From GCA-2687025 sp964473525 (GTDB taxonomy: Bacteria; Poribacteria; WGA-4E; GCA-2687025): a stretch of DNA of 37,916 nt. A model generated the notes under the pieces. It was given only the letters and a program-made list of their open reading frames with translations, made no database searches and had not been told where the DNA came from. Location: assembly GCA_964473525.1 (NCBI GenBank), contig CAYYPK010000056.1, positions 1 to 37,916 on the forward strand, written 5' to 3'. Made by a program: the position numbers and the translations under genes. Shown in pieces: positions 1 to 8,009 of the stretch (position 1 is its first letter; each line of letters begins with the position of its first letter).

Positions 1-60
1 CGCGACGTCCATGATTCCGACGTGACCGCGTCCACGCGCTAGTTTCGCGAGGCCCTGCAT
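1..60 (-). CDS. Zinc-dependent medium-chain alcohol dehydrogenase, N-terminal fragment cut by window edge
   Basis: Only the first 20 codons are inside the window. They read MQGLAKLARG followed by RGHVGIMDVA, which resembles the start of sorbitol/threonine-type zinc dehydrogenases (M-x-G-L-x-K-x-x-x-G-x-G-x-V-x-x-x-D-V). The ATG at 58-60 is preceded on the minus strand by a strong ribosome site, GGAGGA, three bases upstream. The gene follows the beta-helix gene by 39 bases on the same strand, so the two could be co-transcribed. With so few residues the family call is tentative and the substrate cannot be named. Confidence 0.5.
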   Translation of the reverse strand, partial: MQGLAKLARGRGHVGIMDVA

Positions 61-99
61 GATTCCTCCGCTGTGGATGCTCGATCCGCTCTGCCTTCT

Positions 100-1248
100 C
101 TACCTGCGCCCGTAGGCGCCCGCGCTCGTCGGGTCGCTCCGAGGCCGCCCGTCGAAGTCGTCGAGTACGTCCGCCAGCCGCGGCGTGGCTTCCAGCCCAG
201 CCGCCGCGTCGTCTGCCAATCGCAGGTCGCTCACGCTGGTGTCGAGGAAGGCGCCGGCGAGGTCGCCGAAGACGTTGCCTTGCAGGAACACGTCGCCTTC
301 CGTCTCGACACGACCGCGCACGACGTTGTTCACCACGCGCAAGCCGTGAATCCGCTGAAAGGCGTGGATTCCCCGCGTCCTCGCCTGCGGGCAGTAGATC
401 GTGTTGTGCGCGACCGCGACGTTCTCGACCCACACCAACTCGATGCCCTTGTCGGCGCCGACGACGATCACGTTGTTGCGTATGGCGCCGTCGTAATCGT
501 GCAGCGTCCCGTCCACGTAGTTGGTGGGCTCGGACGGGTTGCCGAAGGCAATCGCGCGGTCGCATCCGACGAAGTGGTTCCGCTCGACAACTACGCCACG
601 GCTCTGGTTCCAGACGAAGATGGCGCCCCGCCCGCCGCCGTTCCGCCCCTTGATGTTGCGGAACTCGTTGTCGGCGAACGTCCAGTCCTCGAGGTACATC
701 ATGTCGATGGACGACACGTAGTCGCCGTTGAATATCCAGTCCGCATCTGGCATACGCGTGTTCTCGAAGTAGCAGTTGCGCACGGAGCCACCACGCATGG
801 ACTTCCGGTCCTGCGTGGCCGTGCCCTTCACCGCGCGGACGCCTATATCGAGAAACCGGCAGTCATCTATGTGAATCTCGGAGGGGTTCGGGAGCCCGTC
901 GACGCCCTCAATCTTGACGCCGTACTGTCGGGCGTTGCTGATGGTGAGATGCGAGATAGTGATGTTGTCGGACCCCCGGACGACGACCACGTCCTTGGGG
1001 TCTCCGCCGTCCCATCCGCCTCCGTTCAGGACGACTGCCGTCGGCTCGTCGCTCGCGCCTCGGAGTGTGAGTCCGCTCTTACCCTCAATCCAGAGACTCT
1101 CGCGCAGGTCGTATACGCCGTCGCGGATAGCGATGGTGTCGCCGTCTGCCGCCTCGCGCACGGCTGCGGCGATGTCGTCTGGTTCGCCCACCTCAATGGT
1201 TCTGGACTCGGCTGCCCCCGCCAACAGCGCCGCAAGAACTATCATCAT
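100..1248 (-). CDS. Secreted right-handed parallel beta-helix (pectate-lyase-like fold) protein
   Basis: A 382-residue protein. A short hydrophobic signal peptide (about residues 1-15, MMIVLAALLAGAAES) indicates export. The mature part starts with the block typical of the family: a strand, then AADGDTIAIRDGVYDL, then KSGLTLRGAS. Repeating right-handed beta-helix coils follow (NITISHLTISNARQYGVKI, IHIDDCRFLDIGVRAV, GVVVERNHFVGCDRAIAFG, VAVAHNTIYC, LRVVNNVVRG). The N-x-I and N-x-V/F spacing about every 22-30 residues is the coil signature. Proteins of this fold bind or cleave polysaccharides, often as lyases or epimerases. No lyase catalytic residues can be assigned by eye, so activity is open. 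The start has AGGAAG about six bases upstream of two successive ATGs (1248 and 1245), and either could be used. It is followed closely by the dehydrogenase fragment. Confidence 0.85.
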   Translation of the reverse strand: MMIVLAALLAGAAESRTIEVGEPDDIAAAVREAADGDTIAIRDGVYDLRESLWIEGKSGLTLRGASDEPTAVVLNGGGWDGGDPKDVVVVRGSDNITISHLTISNARQYGVKIEGVDGLPNPSEIHIDDCRFLDIGVRAVKGTATQDRKSMRGGSVRNCYFENTRMPDADWIFNGDYVSSIDMMYLEDWTFADNEFRNIKGRNGGGRGAIFVWNQSRGVVVERNHFVGCDRAIAFGNPSEPTNYVDGTLHDYDGAIRNNVIVVGADKGIELVWVENVAVAHNTIYCPQARTRGIHAFQRIHGLRVVNNVVRGRVETEGDVFLQGNVFGDLAGAFLDTSVSDLRLADDAAAGLEATPRLADVLDDFDGRPRSDPTSAGAYGRR

Positions 1249-1431
1249 CCGGTCTTCCTGGCCTGGGTTGGTCCTGACGGCGACGTGGCGCTACGCGCGG
1301 AGGGCCGCCATGCTACCCCTCGCGCGAGCACGCTGCTCCCTCAATAACTACGTGCCCGGTGGACGCGGTGGGTTCCTCGACTTCCGCCGATGCGAGGCTG
1401 CTGTAGTTGCAGACGATCTGCGCGGGCGCCT

Positions 1432-3447
1432 TCACGTAAGGTCGTCCTGAGCAGCCGCCGTCTCCTCGGCGGCCGGCGGGAGCTTTACCTCGATGAGTAC
1501 GACTGAACCCTCACCAAGCGTGGACTCAATGGTCACCTGCCCGTCGATCATCTTCAGCCGTTCCGCCATCGCTAGGAGACCGAAGCGTCGCTCGGGCGGC
1601 CCGGCCATGGTCGCGTCCACGTCGAAGCCGACACCATCGTCCTCCACGAGGATGGAAACCTGGTCGGGCTCGATGCGCAGGACGACCGCGAGAGCGGCGG
1701 CCTGAGCGTGCCGGACCACGTTGGCAACCGCGGCGTGGGTGACGCGGTACAGAACCAACTCCGCCTGAGGAGTGAGACGAATGCCGTGGTCGTTGTGCGT
1801 GCGGAACGTGGCTGCCAACCCCGCGCTCTCCGCTGCTGCCTCCGTCTCACGGCCGAGAACCACGGCCAGCCCCAGCTCGTCCAACGAGCCGGGGCGCATG
1901 TCGACTGCGATCTTACGTATATCTTCCAAGGTGCTTGACGTGCGTGCGCGCAGGTCATGCGCCTGGGAAGTGGCGTCTTCCAAGTGGGCCGCTGCCTCAA
2001 TCACTCGCAGACCGATGAGCACCGCAGAGAGCTCCTGGCCGACCTGATCGTGCAACTCCCACGCGATGCGCGCTCGCTCGTCCTCTTGCACGTTGAGGAT
2101 GCGCTGCATCAGTAGCGTGCGCTGCTCCTCGCTCGCGCGGAGCGCGTCCTCCGCAGCGCGCTGCTCGGTGACATCCGTGATGACTCCGATGGCTTCCGAC
2201 CTCTCGTCGGACAGCCGCATCACCGAGACGGCCTCGCGCATCCAGGCGACGCAGCCGTGCCTGTCGACCACGCGATACTCGGCCTCGTACCCGTCGCTGC
2301 GTGCCACGATGGCGTCGCGCGCCACGTCGCGCCGCCGGCGCGCGTCGTCGTGGACGATGCAGCGCTCCCACGCTTCGAAGTAGCTCTCGTCGACCGCGAC
2401 CTCAAGGGGCAGAAGATCCCGGAACCCTGGGCCGTCCGGCGCGGCGAGCTCCCAGTCGACGCGCCCGTCGCGTAGCGTGGCGGTTCTACGATACAACGAG
2501 CATCGCGCGCCACGGATCACGCGGTCCAGTTCGGCCGTGCGCGCGACGACACGCTGCTCGAGTGTGCGGGTAAGGGCCGCCAGCTCCTCGCTGGCTCGCT
2601 TACGCTCAATGGCCACGGCGACCTCTCGGCCAATGAACGCCATGAGGTCCACATCCTCATCCACGTATGGGTCGGCGAGGTCGTCGTGGCGGGCCGCGAT
2701 AGCGCCGATGACACGATCACCCACGAGCAGAGGGGCGCCGACCCACGCGTTCGGTGGCAGACCGTACAGGTCGATGTCTCCCGCCTCTACCATCCGCGCC
2801 GTCGCCTCCGAGGTGAGGCGTATGGGCTCGCGCGTCCGCACGACGTAAGCCAACCGGGATCGCGGCCATCTGGCCGACCAGGGCTCGCTGTCGGTATCCC
2901 GGTCGGCGGCGTACACGTATGAGAAGCGTTCATCATCCTCGGGGTCAACCAGAGCTATGGCGAACGATTGCGCCGGCATAAGCGTGTTCAACGCACGGTA
3001 TATCTGCCGGCAGAGGGCGCGAAGGTCAGGGGTAGTGTGCACGGCCTCCGCGATCCCGTACACAGCGGCCTGGGCCAATAGCGCGTGGCCGTCGCCCCTT
3101 GCCGCGCGGCACATGACGCCGTCAACGCCCAGTTCGAGGTCGACGAATCTCGACAGGGCGTACCGAGCGCCCGCCTCCCCGTCCACGACCGCGTGACCCT
3201 TAGGGTCGTCTGCTCCGGTCGATCCTTGGACTGCCCGGCGTGCGGACTCGATCGCTTCGGCCACGTCGTACGGCAAGCCGATCTCCCGCCAGGTGGCCCC
3301 TGCGAGTTGCTCGGGCGTTGCGCGTACCGCGAGGGCGCCGGATCGGTTGGCGTAGACAAAGCGCCCGTCTGGATCGGTCACGTAAACGCCCGCGGGATCG
3401 GCCCCGAGGGCCAGGTCGAGAAGAGCGACCCATCCGTCGCGCGCCAT
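1432..3447 (-). CDS. PAS-GAF-PAS sensor histidine kinase of the NarL/NreB (HisKA_3) type
   Basis: 671 residues from the chosen start. Order: PAS (about 8-120), GAF (about 130-285, with AWVGAPLLVGDRVIGAIAAR), a short coiled coil (285-310), a second PAS (315-430), a HisKA_3 dimerisation domain with the phospho-acceptor His-466 in ARIAWELHDQVGQELS, and a HATPase_c domain (about 555-655) with N-box NVVRHAQ and VEDDGVGFD. There are no membrane segments or signal peptide, so it should be cytosolic. This class normally phosphorylates a NarL/FixJ-type response regulator, but none is in the window. The frame stays open to a TTG at 3522. The ATG at 3447 is preferred because AGGGGAAGGG lies about seven bases upstream and the PAS domain begins right after it. 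Its GAF, last PAS and kinase core are clearly similar to the kinase at 8010-11575, so the two are paralogs. Confidence 0.92.
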   Translation of the reverse strand: MARDGWVALLDLALGADPAGVYVTDPDGRFVYANRSGALAVRATPEQLAGATWREIGLPYDVAEAIESARRAVQGSTGADDPKGHAVVDGEAGARYALSRFVDLELGVDGVMCRAARGDGHALLAQAAVYGIAEAVHTTPDLRALCRQIYRALNTLMPAQSFAIALVDPEDDERFSYVYAADRDTDSEPWSARWPRSRLAYVVRTREPIRLTSEATARMVEAGDIDLYGLPPNAWVGAPLLVGDRVIGAIAARHDDLADPYVDEDVDLMAFIGREVAVAIERKRASEELAALTRTLEQRVVARTAELDRVIRGARCSLYRRTATLRDGRVDWELAAPDGPGFRDLLPLEVAVDESYFEAWERCIVHDDARRRRDVARDAIVARSDGYEAEYRVVDRHGCVAWMREAVSVMRLSDERSEAIGVITDVTEQRAAEDALRASEEQRTLLMQRILNVQEDERARIAWELHDQVGQELSAVLIGLRVIEAAAHLEDATSQAHDLRARTSSTLEDIRKIAVDMRPGSLDELGLAVVLGRETEAAAESAGLAATFRTHNDHGIRLTPQAELVLYRVTHAAVANVVRHAQAAALAVVLRIEPDQVSILVEDDGVGFDVDATMAGPPERRFGLLAMAERLKMIDGQVTIESTLGEGSVVLIEVKLPPAAEETAAAQDDLT

Positions 3448-3480
3448 ATGTAGGCCCTTCCCCTGTGCCCGCCACCCGTC

Positions 3481-3503
3481 GCGCCAGACTGGACGACTGG
3501 CGC
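3481..3503. other. Perfect 7-bp hairpin in the gap upstream of the sensor kinase
   Basis: GCGCCAG, a nine-base loop, then CTGGCGC. It lies in the 262-base gap (3448-3709) between the methyltransferase-like gene and the sensor kinase, both leftward. There is no T-run on either side, so it is not a canonical intrinsic terminator. It could be a transcript-processing or operator site, or chance in GC-rich DNA. Nothing else was recognised in this gap. Confidence 0.25.
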
Positions 3504-3709
3504 ATGCAGCGCCCCAACACAAACTGCTGCCAGCGGCGGGTGTTCACCACGGAACGACGCCGCGAAGGCCTGGCGGCGTCATTCCGCCGCCCGTACAGCG
3601 CTGTGGCTGTCGAGAGAGCAACGGCGGGGCCGTATTCGGGCCTCCCACGCATAGCCTTACCGACCGCGCTCCATGGCGTGTCGCGCCACGACCGTCGACA
3701 CCTCGCTCC

Positions 3710-5032
3710 TCAACGCTCGCTCCTCGTTCCCACAGCGGCGTGGTGCGGCCACGCGACGGCAAGCGTGCCGTCCGCGCGCGCGCGCCGCACGGCTCTATTG
3801 AAGCTCGCGGCGTCCTCCGCATCCAACATAGAAGCCATCCCCTCGAGAACCCTACGCAGCAAGACGCCCCGGCCGTCTACCGGCTGTAGGGGCAGGAACT
3901 GCGGCCACGCGCGCACATCGCGCAGCCCTGCGTCGTGGAAGCGGCGGTAGAGACTAGCGTCGGCGCAGCCGTCTGGCCCGACGGCGCCGGACGCCTTCTC
4001 GACGCGCTCCTTGATGTCGGCAGGCAGTCCAGCGTGCACGATCCACGGGACGTCGACCGCGCGCACGATCACTACGACCTTGCCGCCGGGACACGTCACG
4101 CGGGTCATCTCCGCGAGCATCGTGTCAGCGTTCGCTTCCTCCATGACCGTAGACGCGAAGGTGACATCGAAGCTAGCGTCGTCGAACGGTAGCTCCTCCG
4201 CCTTCCCTTCGCGCAGGTCGACTGCGTGGCCCACGCCTGCCCGACCGGCTTCGACGCGAGCCTCGCGTAGCAGGTAGGGGTTGATGTCCACTCCCACGAC
4301 GCGGCGCACGCGTCCTGACAGCGTCAGCCACCGCAGCAGCGACCCCGGCCCGCACCCGACCTCGAGGATGTCGTGCGCCGCATCCAGGCCCGCCATCTCG
4401 AGGGCGCCGCCGACAAGCCGCGTGTAACCCGGCGTGCGCGCGCGGTCCTCCAGGAGCGGCACGAACCCTAACTCCTGCCCTCCGAGCGTGACGGTTGCGT
4501 ACCGGCCGCTTAGCAGCGGGACCAGCGGCTCCCACTGCGACGGGGCGAGCATGAGAGGCACGAAGACCACCGGAGGCCCAGCGCCCCTGACGCGGTAGGC
4601 GATACCCGCCGCCTCCCCCTCGGCCCCAGACGCCGCCAGTTCGGGGACGTCGGCGGCGTGCGCCCCGAAGTGCCGCGCGAGGGCGTCAGCCATCTCGCCC
4701 GTGTGGTCGAGGGCGGGGTCCGACCACGGCAGCGGCGTGTAGCCGTCTATCTGCCGCCCTGTAGCGCCGGGCAGGTGAGACGCCACCCCGCCCGCCACGC
4801 CGTCGCTCTCCCCGCCGATGACCAGCAGACGCGAGGCGACCGGCCGCAGCAGGTCCACGTCGAGGCCTCCCGGGCTGACGAGGGTGAGCGACGCTATGGC
4901 ATCCGGGCGCGAGGCGACAAGTCCCGTCCAGTCCCAGGATGTGGAAGCCACGATGTGCGCCTTGCCGATACCCAACGCGCGGAAGAGCTCCGCGAGGCGG
5001 TCTTCGACGGCCAGTCCTTGGCTCTCTGTCAC
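3710..5032 (-). CDS. Degenerate alpha/beta-hydrolase segments fused to a class I SAM-dependent methyltransferase
   Basis: 440 residues from a GTG at 5030-5032. AGGAG lies ten bases upstream, and a longer start would overlap the subtilase. Residues about 10-122 look like the C-terminal half of an alpha/beta-hydrolase: LGIGKAHIVAS, then ASLTLVSPGG, RLLVIGGESD and a late His in DHTGEMADALARHF. The nucleophile elbow GxSxG is replaced by A-S-T-S-W. Residues about 143-185 then resemble the N-terminal strand of a hydrolase (IAYRVRGAGPPVVFVPL and APSQWEPLVPLLSGRY). Residues about 215-350 are a Rossmann methyltransferase with motif I ILEVGCGPGSLLRWL, the acidic residue in VVGVDINPYLL, and LPFDDASFDVTFAS. 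The methyltransferase part looks intact and the hydrolase parts look catalytically dead. The substrate is unknown. It follows the subtilase by 34 bases on the same strand, so co-transcription is likely. Confidence 0.8.
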   Translation of the reverse strand: MTESQGLAVEDRLAELFRALGIGKAHIVASTSWDWTGLVASRPDAIASLTLVSPGGLDVDLLRPVASRLLVIGGESDGVAGGVASHLPGATGRQIDGYTPLPWSDPALDHTGEMADALARHFGAHAADVPELAASGAEGEAAGIAYRVRGAGPPVVFVPLMLAPSQWEPLVPLLSGRYATVTLGGQELGFVPLLEDRARTPGYTRLVGGALEMAGLDAAHDILEVGCGPGSLLRWLTLSGRVRRVVGVDINPYLLREARVEAGRAGVGHAVDLREGKAEELPFDDASFDVTFASTVMEEANADTMLAEMTRVTCPGGKVVVIVRAVDVPWIVHAGLPADIKERVEKASGAVGPDGCADASLYRRFHDAGLRDVRAWPQFLPLQPVDGRGVLLRRVLEGMASMLDAEDAASFNRAVRRARADGTLAVAWPHHAAVGTRSER

Positions 5033-5066
5033 GGCGGATCGTCTCCTGTCGCGTGGCGTGTGGTCG

Positions 5067-7838
5067 TCACTTGGCCAGGAGCACGCGCGTGGTCCTGCGA
5101 TGCGACCCGGCGACAAGCTCGACGGCGTACCAGCCGCTTGCTACGCGGTCGCCCGCGTCGTCGCGGCCGTCCCAGCGGGCCGCCCGCGCGGGTTGGACAT
5201 ACGCCCCCGCAGCCCGTGTCCCGACATCCAGACTCCTTACGAGCGATCCCCCAGCGTCGTAGATGTTCATCTGGAGAGCCGACCGGGCGCCCAGCGTGAA
5301 GGGTATCCAGGTCTCAGGATTGAACGGGTTGGGGTAGGGATTGAGAATCTGCGTGGCGGCGGCATCGCGCGCTGCCAGTAGGGAGTCCAGCAAGTCGAGC
5401 GCACGCGCGACACCCGCCACGCCGCTACGCGCTTCGGCCCTTAGCGCGTCTCTCGTCGCTGCCAGCGCCTCGTAGCCATCGCGCGCTGGTGCCGCCGGGG
5501 ACGCGAACCGCACGGCGACCGAGATCAGATCGACGATGTTGATGACGCCGTCGCCGTTCACGTCCGCCGTCGGCGTCACCGCGGCGTCGCCTCCGAACGC
5601 CGTGGCGACTATGACAATGTCGATGATGTTGATGACGCCATCGCCGTTCACGTCCGCCGGGTCGCGGGGCGGGAACGTGTCGAAGGTCACCTCCGTAATG
5701 AACGGATTGCCGGCGGCGTCCGTCACCTCGATCCTGACGACGTATTCACGCCCAACCTGGATCGCCGCGGCGTCCTCAATGGCGAGCTGCAGTCGCGCGT
5801 CCTCGATGAGCACGGAGGCCACCAGCTCGACCCCGTCCAGGCGCAGGCTGGCGCCGCCTCCCACCGGCTCGGAGAACACAAGCACGACGCCTGTTGCGAG
5901 CAGATCGGCTGGGTCCAGCGCGGTCGCGCCATCCGCTGGCTCCGAGGAGACCAGCGCGGGCGGGTCGATGTCGAGCGAGAGTTGCTCCATCGCGGCGACG
6001 ACGTCGACGCGTCCGGCGCCCCACCTGTCCGGGTCGTCTCCCGCCGCGCTTCCCGCCGTGTCGATGAGCGCCTGGCGGACATCCTCCGCCGAGAGGTGCG
6101 GCAGCTTGGACACGATGAGCGCAGCCGCTCCCGCGACGATAGGAGTCGCCTGGCTCGTGCCCGCCCTACCCTCGTAGTCCGTGGCGAGGGCGTCCAGCGG
6201 CGAAAACCGGGAACGCGTGGCGATGAGCACCTCGCCGCCCGCCGCGATGTCGGGCTTCGGCGCGAACGCGTTCTGGTTGCGGATCGGCCCAGAGCTGCTG
6301 AACACCGAGATGTCACCGACCGTGGGGCTGGGGCCTCCCGCCCGCGACACGTAAGACGCCACGGCGAGGGCCGCTTCAGCGGTCGCTGGGGAGTTGATGG
6401 TCGCGGACTCGACTGGGTTCGCCCAGGCAACCCGTGCGCCGGCGGTGTCGATCCACGCGTGCCATGTGCCGCCGCCCACGTTTCCGCGCGCCGACAGACG
6501 CAGCCTCAGAGCGCCAGGGTCGAAGGCGCCGTCCATGGACACCAGGACGTGTCGGCCGCTGACGCCCTCGTCGGTGTGCGCCACGGTGAGTGTCGACGCG
6601 CCGCTGCGCACGGAGCCCGCGTCGCCGACGGCAAATGAGGTCTGGCCGCCGTCGAAGACGACGGCGCGTTCCGCCAGGCCGAACGCAACATCCTCTATCA
6701 CCTCCACGGACATCTCAGCGGCCGGCTGGTACCACAGGCTTGCCACCATGCGCGACGACCGCGCCCAGATGGCGCTGTCGAACGCGATGTCGCGCGATGC
6801 GCCTGCCGGCAGCTCTCCCTGTGTGTGCAAGCCCTGCCCGTGTTCGTTCCCCGCGGAGGCGACCAACACCATGCCGTCGTCGGCGTAGGAGGAAAGGGCG
6901 AGGTCGCACGCCGACGTGCCGTCGTTGGGTCCGAGGAGGCCGCCGAAACTCAGGTTCGCCACCAAGCGCGTGGGTACGGATCTGCCGAGTTCGATCTCCT
7001 CGCGCTTTGTAGCCGCCCAGTCCAGCCCGGCTAGCAGCGCGTCGTCGGACACGCTGCCGGACGAATCCGCCACACGCACGACCAGGAGTTGGGCGTCCGG
7101 GGCCATCCCAACGTAGAGCGTGTCGCCGGACACGCTCGCGCCATTGCCTGCGATGATGCCCGCCACATGCGTGCCGTGGCCGGACTCGTCGGCGGGCAGC
7201 GCGTCTGGGTCGGCGTCGATTTCGTCGGCTGTCCACTCGCCGCCGCTCTCCAGGTCGAGGTACGCCGCCACGCGCGTCGAGCCGTCTGCCGCGCGCAACG
7301 CGGGGTGTGACGCGTCGACGCCAGTGTCCAGCACTGCGACGAGAGTGTGCTCGCCCGTGCCGACCACGGAGCGATCCAGTACGAGCGGGTCCAATGGCTC
7401 CTCTTCCCCGAACGCCAACGGCACGGCGCGGCTCGTGGACAGGTCTCTGCGCAGCGCGCCCTGAACGCGCGTCACACGCGGCAGGCGAGCCACAGCGGGC
7501 AGGTCCCGCACTGGCACGCGGGCCGCCAGTGTTCCGTTCGGCGCGCGGGCCACGTGCGTCGCGCCGATGTCGCGGAGCTCGCCAGCGCTGGGGGCTCCCT
7601 CGATGAGAACGCCAACGGCCGCGCCGGCGGGTGTGCGATAGACGCGCAGCACATGCGCCACAACGGACAGACGGTCGGAACCCAGAAGGACCGCGGAGCG
7701 CAAGACAGCGTCCAGCGCGCCGTCGCGACCCCCGGTTGAGCCGGAGCCCGACGGCGGCGCCGTCGTCGCGGCGCCAACGCCATAGGAGATCAGCAGGAGC
7801 GCCAACACTCCAGCGAGGGCAACGCGCGCTTTCCGCAT
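5067..7838 (-). CDS. Secreted subtilisin-like serine protease (S8) with Ig-like, dockerin-like and NPFNPETW C-terminal domains
   Basis: 923 residues. A signal peptide (about 1-24) is followed by a propeptide-like region to about 150. The S8 catalytic domain follows, with Asp-171 (VAVLDTGVDASHP), His-221 (SGHGTHVAGI), oxyanion Asn-331 (VASAGNEHG) and Ser-562 (GTSQATPIVAG). A protease-associated or jelly-roll insert (about 340-480) lies between Asn and Ser. After it come an Ig-like domain of the SbsA/Big_5 kind (about 625-720), two dockerin-like repeats (DVNGDGVINIIDI at 729 and DVNGDGVINIVDL at 759), and a C-terminal domain from about 830 that begins ILNPYPNPFNPETWIPF and ends in a FlgD-Ig-like strand pattern. 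All catalytic residues are present, so it should be an active extracellular protease. The C-terminal module resembles sorting or anchoring tails of the FCB/Poribacteria type. The ATG at 7838 has TAGGAG eight bases upstream. Confidence 0.93.
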   Translation of the reverse strand: MRKARVALAGVLALLLISYGVGAATTAPPSGSGSTGGRDGALDAVLRSAVLLGSDRLSVVAHVLRVYRTPAGAAVGVLIEGAPSAGELRDIGATHVARAPNGTLAARVPVRDLPAVARLPRVTRVQGALRRDLSTSRAVPLAFGEEEPLDPLVLDRSVVGTGEHTLVAVLDTGVDASHPALRAADGSTRVAAYLDLESGGEWTADEIDADPDALPADESGHGTHVAGIIAGNGASVSGDTLYVGMAPDAQLLVVRVADSSGSVSDDALLAGLDWAATKREEIELGRSVPTRLVANLSFGGLLGPNDGTSACDLALSSYADDGMVLVASAGNEHGQGLHTQGELPAGASRDIAFDSAIWARSSRMVASLWYQPAAEMSVEVIEDVAFGLAERAVVFDGGQTSFAVGDAGSVRSGASTLTVAHTDEGVSGRHVLVSMDGAFDPGALRLRLSARGNVGGGTWHAWIDTAGARVAWANPVESATINSPATAEAALAVASYVSRAGGPSPTVGDISVFSSSGPIRNQNAFAPKPDIAAGGEVLIATRSRFSPLDALATDYEGRAGTSQATPIVAGAAALIVSKLPHLSAEDVRQALIDTAGSAAGDDPDRWGAGRVDVVAAMEQLSLDIDPPALVSSEPADGATALDPADLLATGVVLVFSEPVGGGASLRLDGVELVASVLIEDARLQLAIEDAAAIQVGREYVVRIEVTDAAGNPFITEVTFDTFPPRDPADVNGDGVINIIDIVIVATAFGGDAAVTPTADVNGDGVINIVDLISVAVRFASPAAPARDGYEALAATRDALRAEARSGVAGVARALDLLDSLLAARDAAATQILNPYPNPFNPETWIPFTLGARSALQMNIYDAGGSLVRSLDVGTRAAGAYVQPARAARWDGRDDAGDRVASGWYAVELVAGSHRRTTRVLLAK

Positions 7839-7928
7839 ACCGACGTCTCCTACCAGAGCTGCGCCCGTCGCGTCCCACTCGCCCCCCGGCCGGGTGATCG
7901 CCGTGGGTACCGCGCAAGCGACAGATCG

Positions 7929-7957
7929 AGTATAGTAGAGCCTCGACTACGCGTCTT
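7929..7957. promoter_or_regulatory. Probable bidirectional promoter core between subtilase and sensor kinase
   Basis: The bases AGTATAGT at 7929-7936 stand out in very GC-rich DNA. They give TATAGT (7931-7936) as a -10 on the plus strand and TATACT (7934-7929) as a -10 on the minus strand. For the minus strand, AAGACG (complement of 7952-7957) sits 17 bases upstream and keeps the GAC core of a -35. No good plus-strand -35 is visible. The location between two divergent genes fits. This is a sigma-70-type match by eye only. Confidence 0.35.
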
Positions 7958-8009
7958 GCCATTCGCCGTCACGCCAGAGCTGCGCGGCGGCACGGAGAAG
8001 GAGCCGGGG

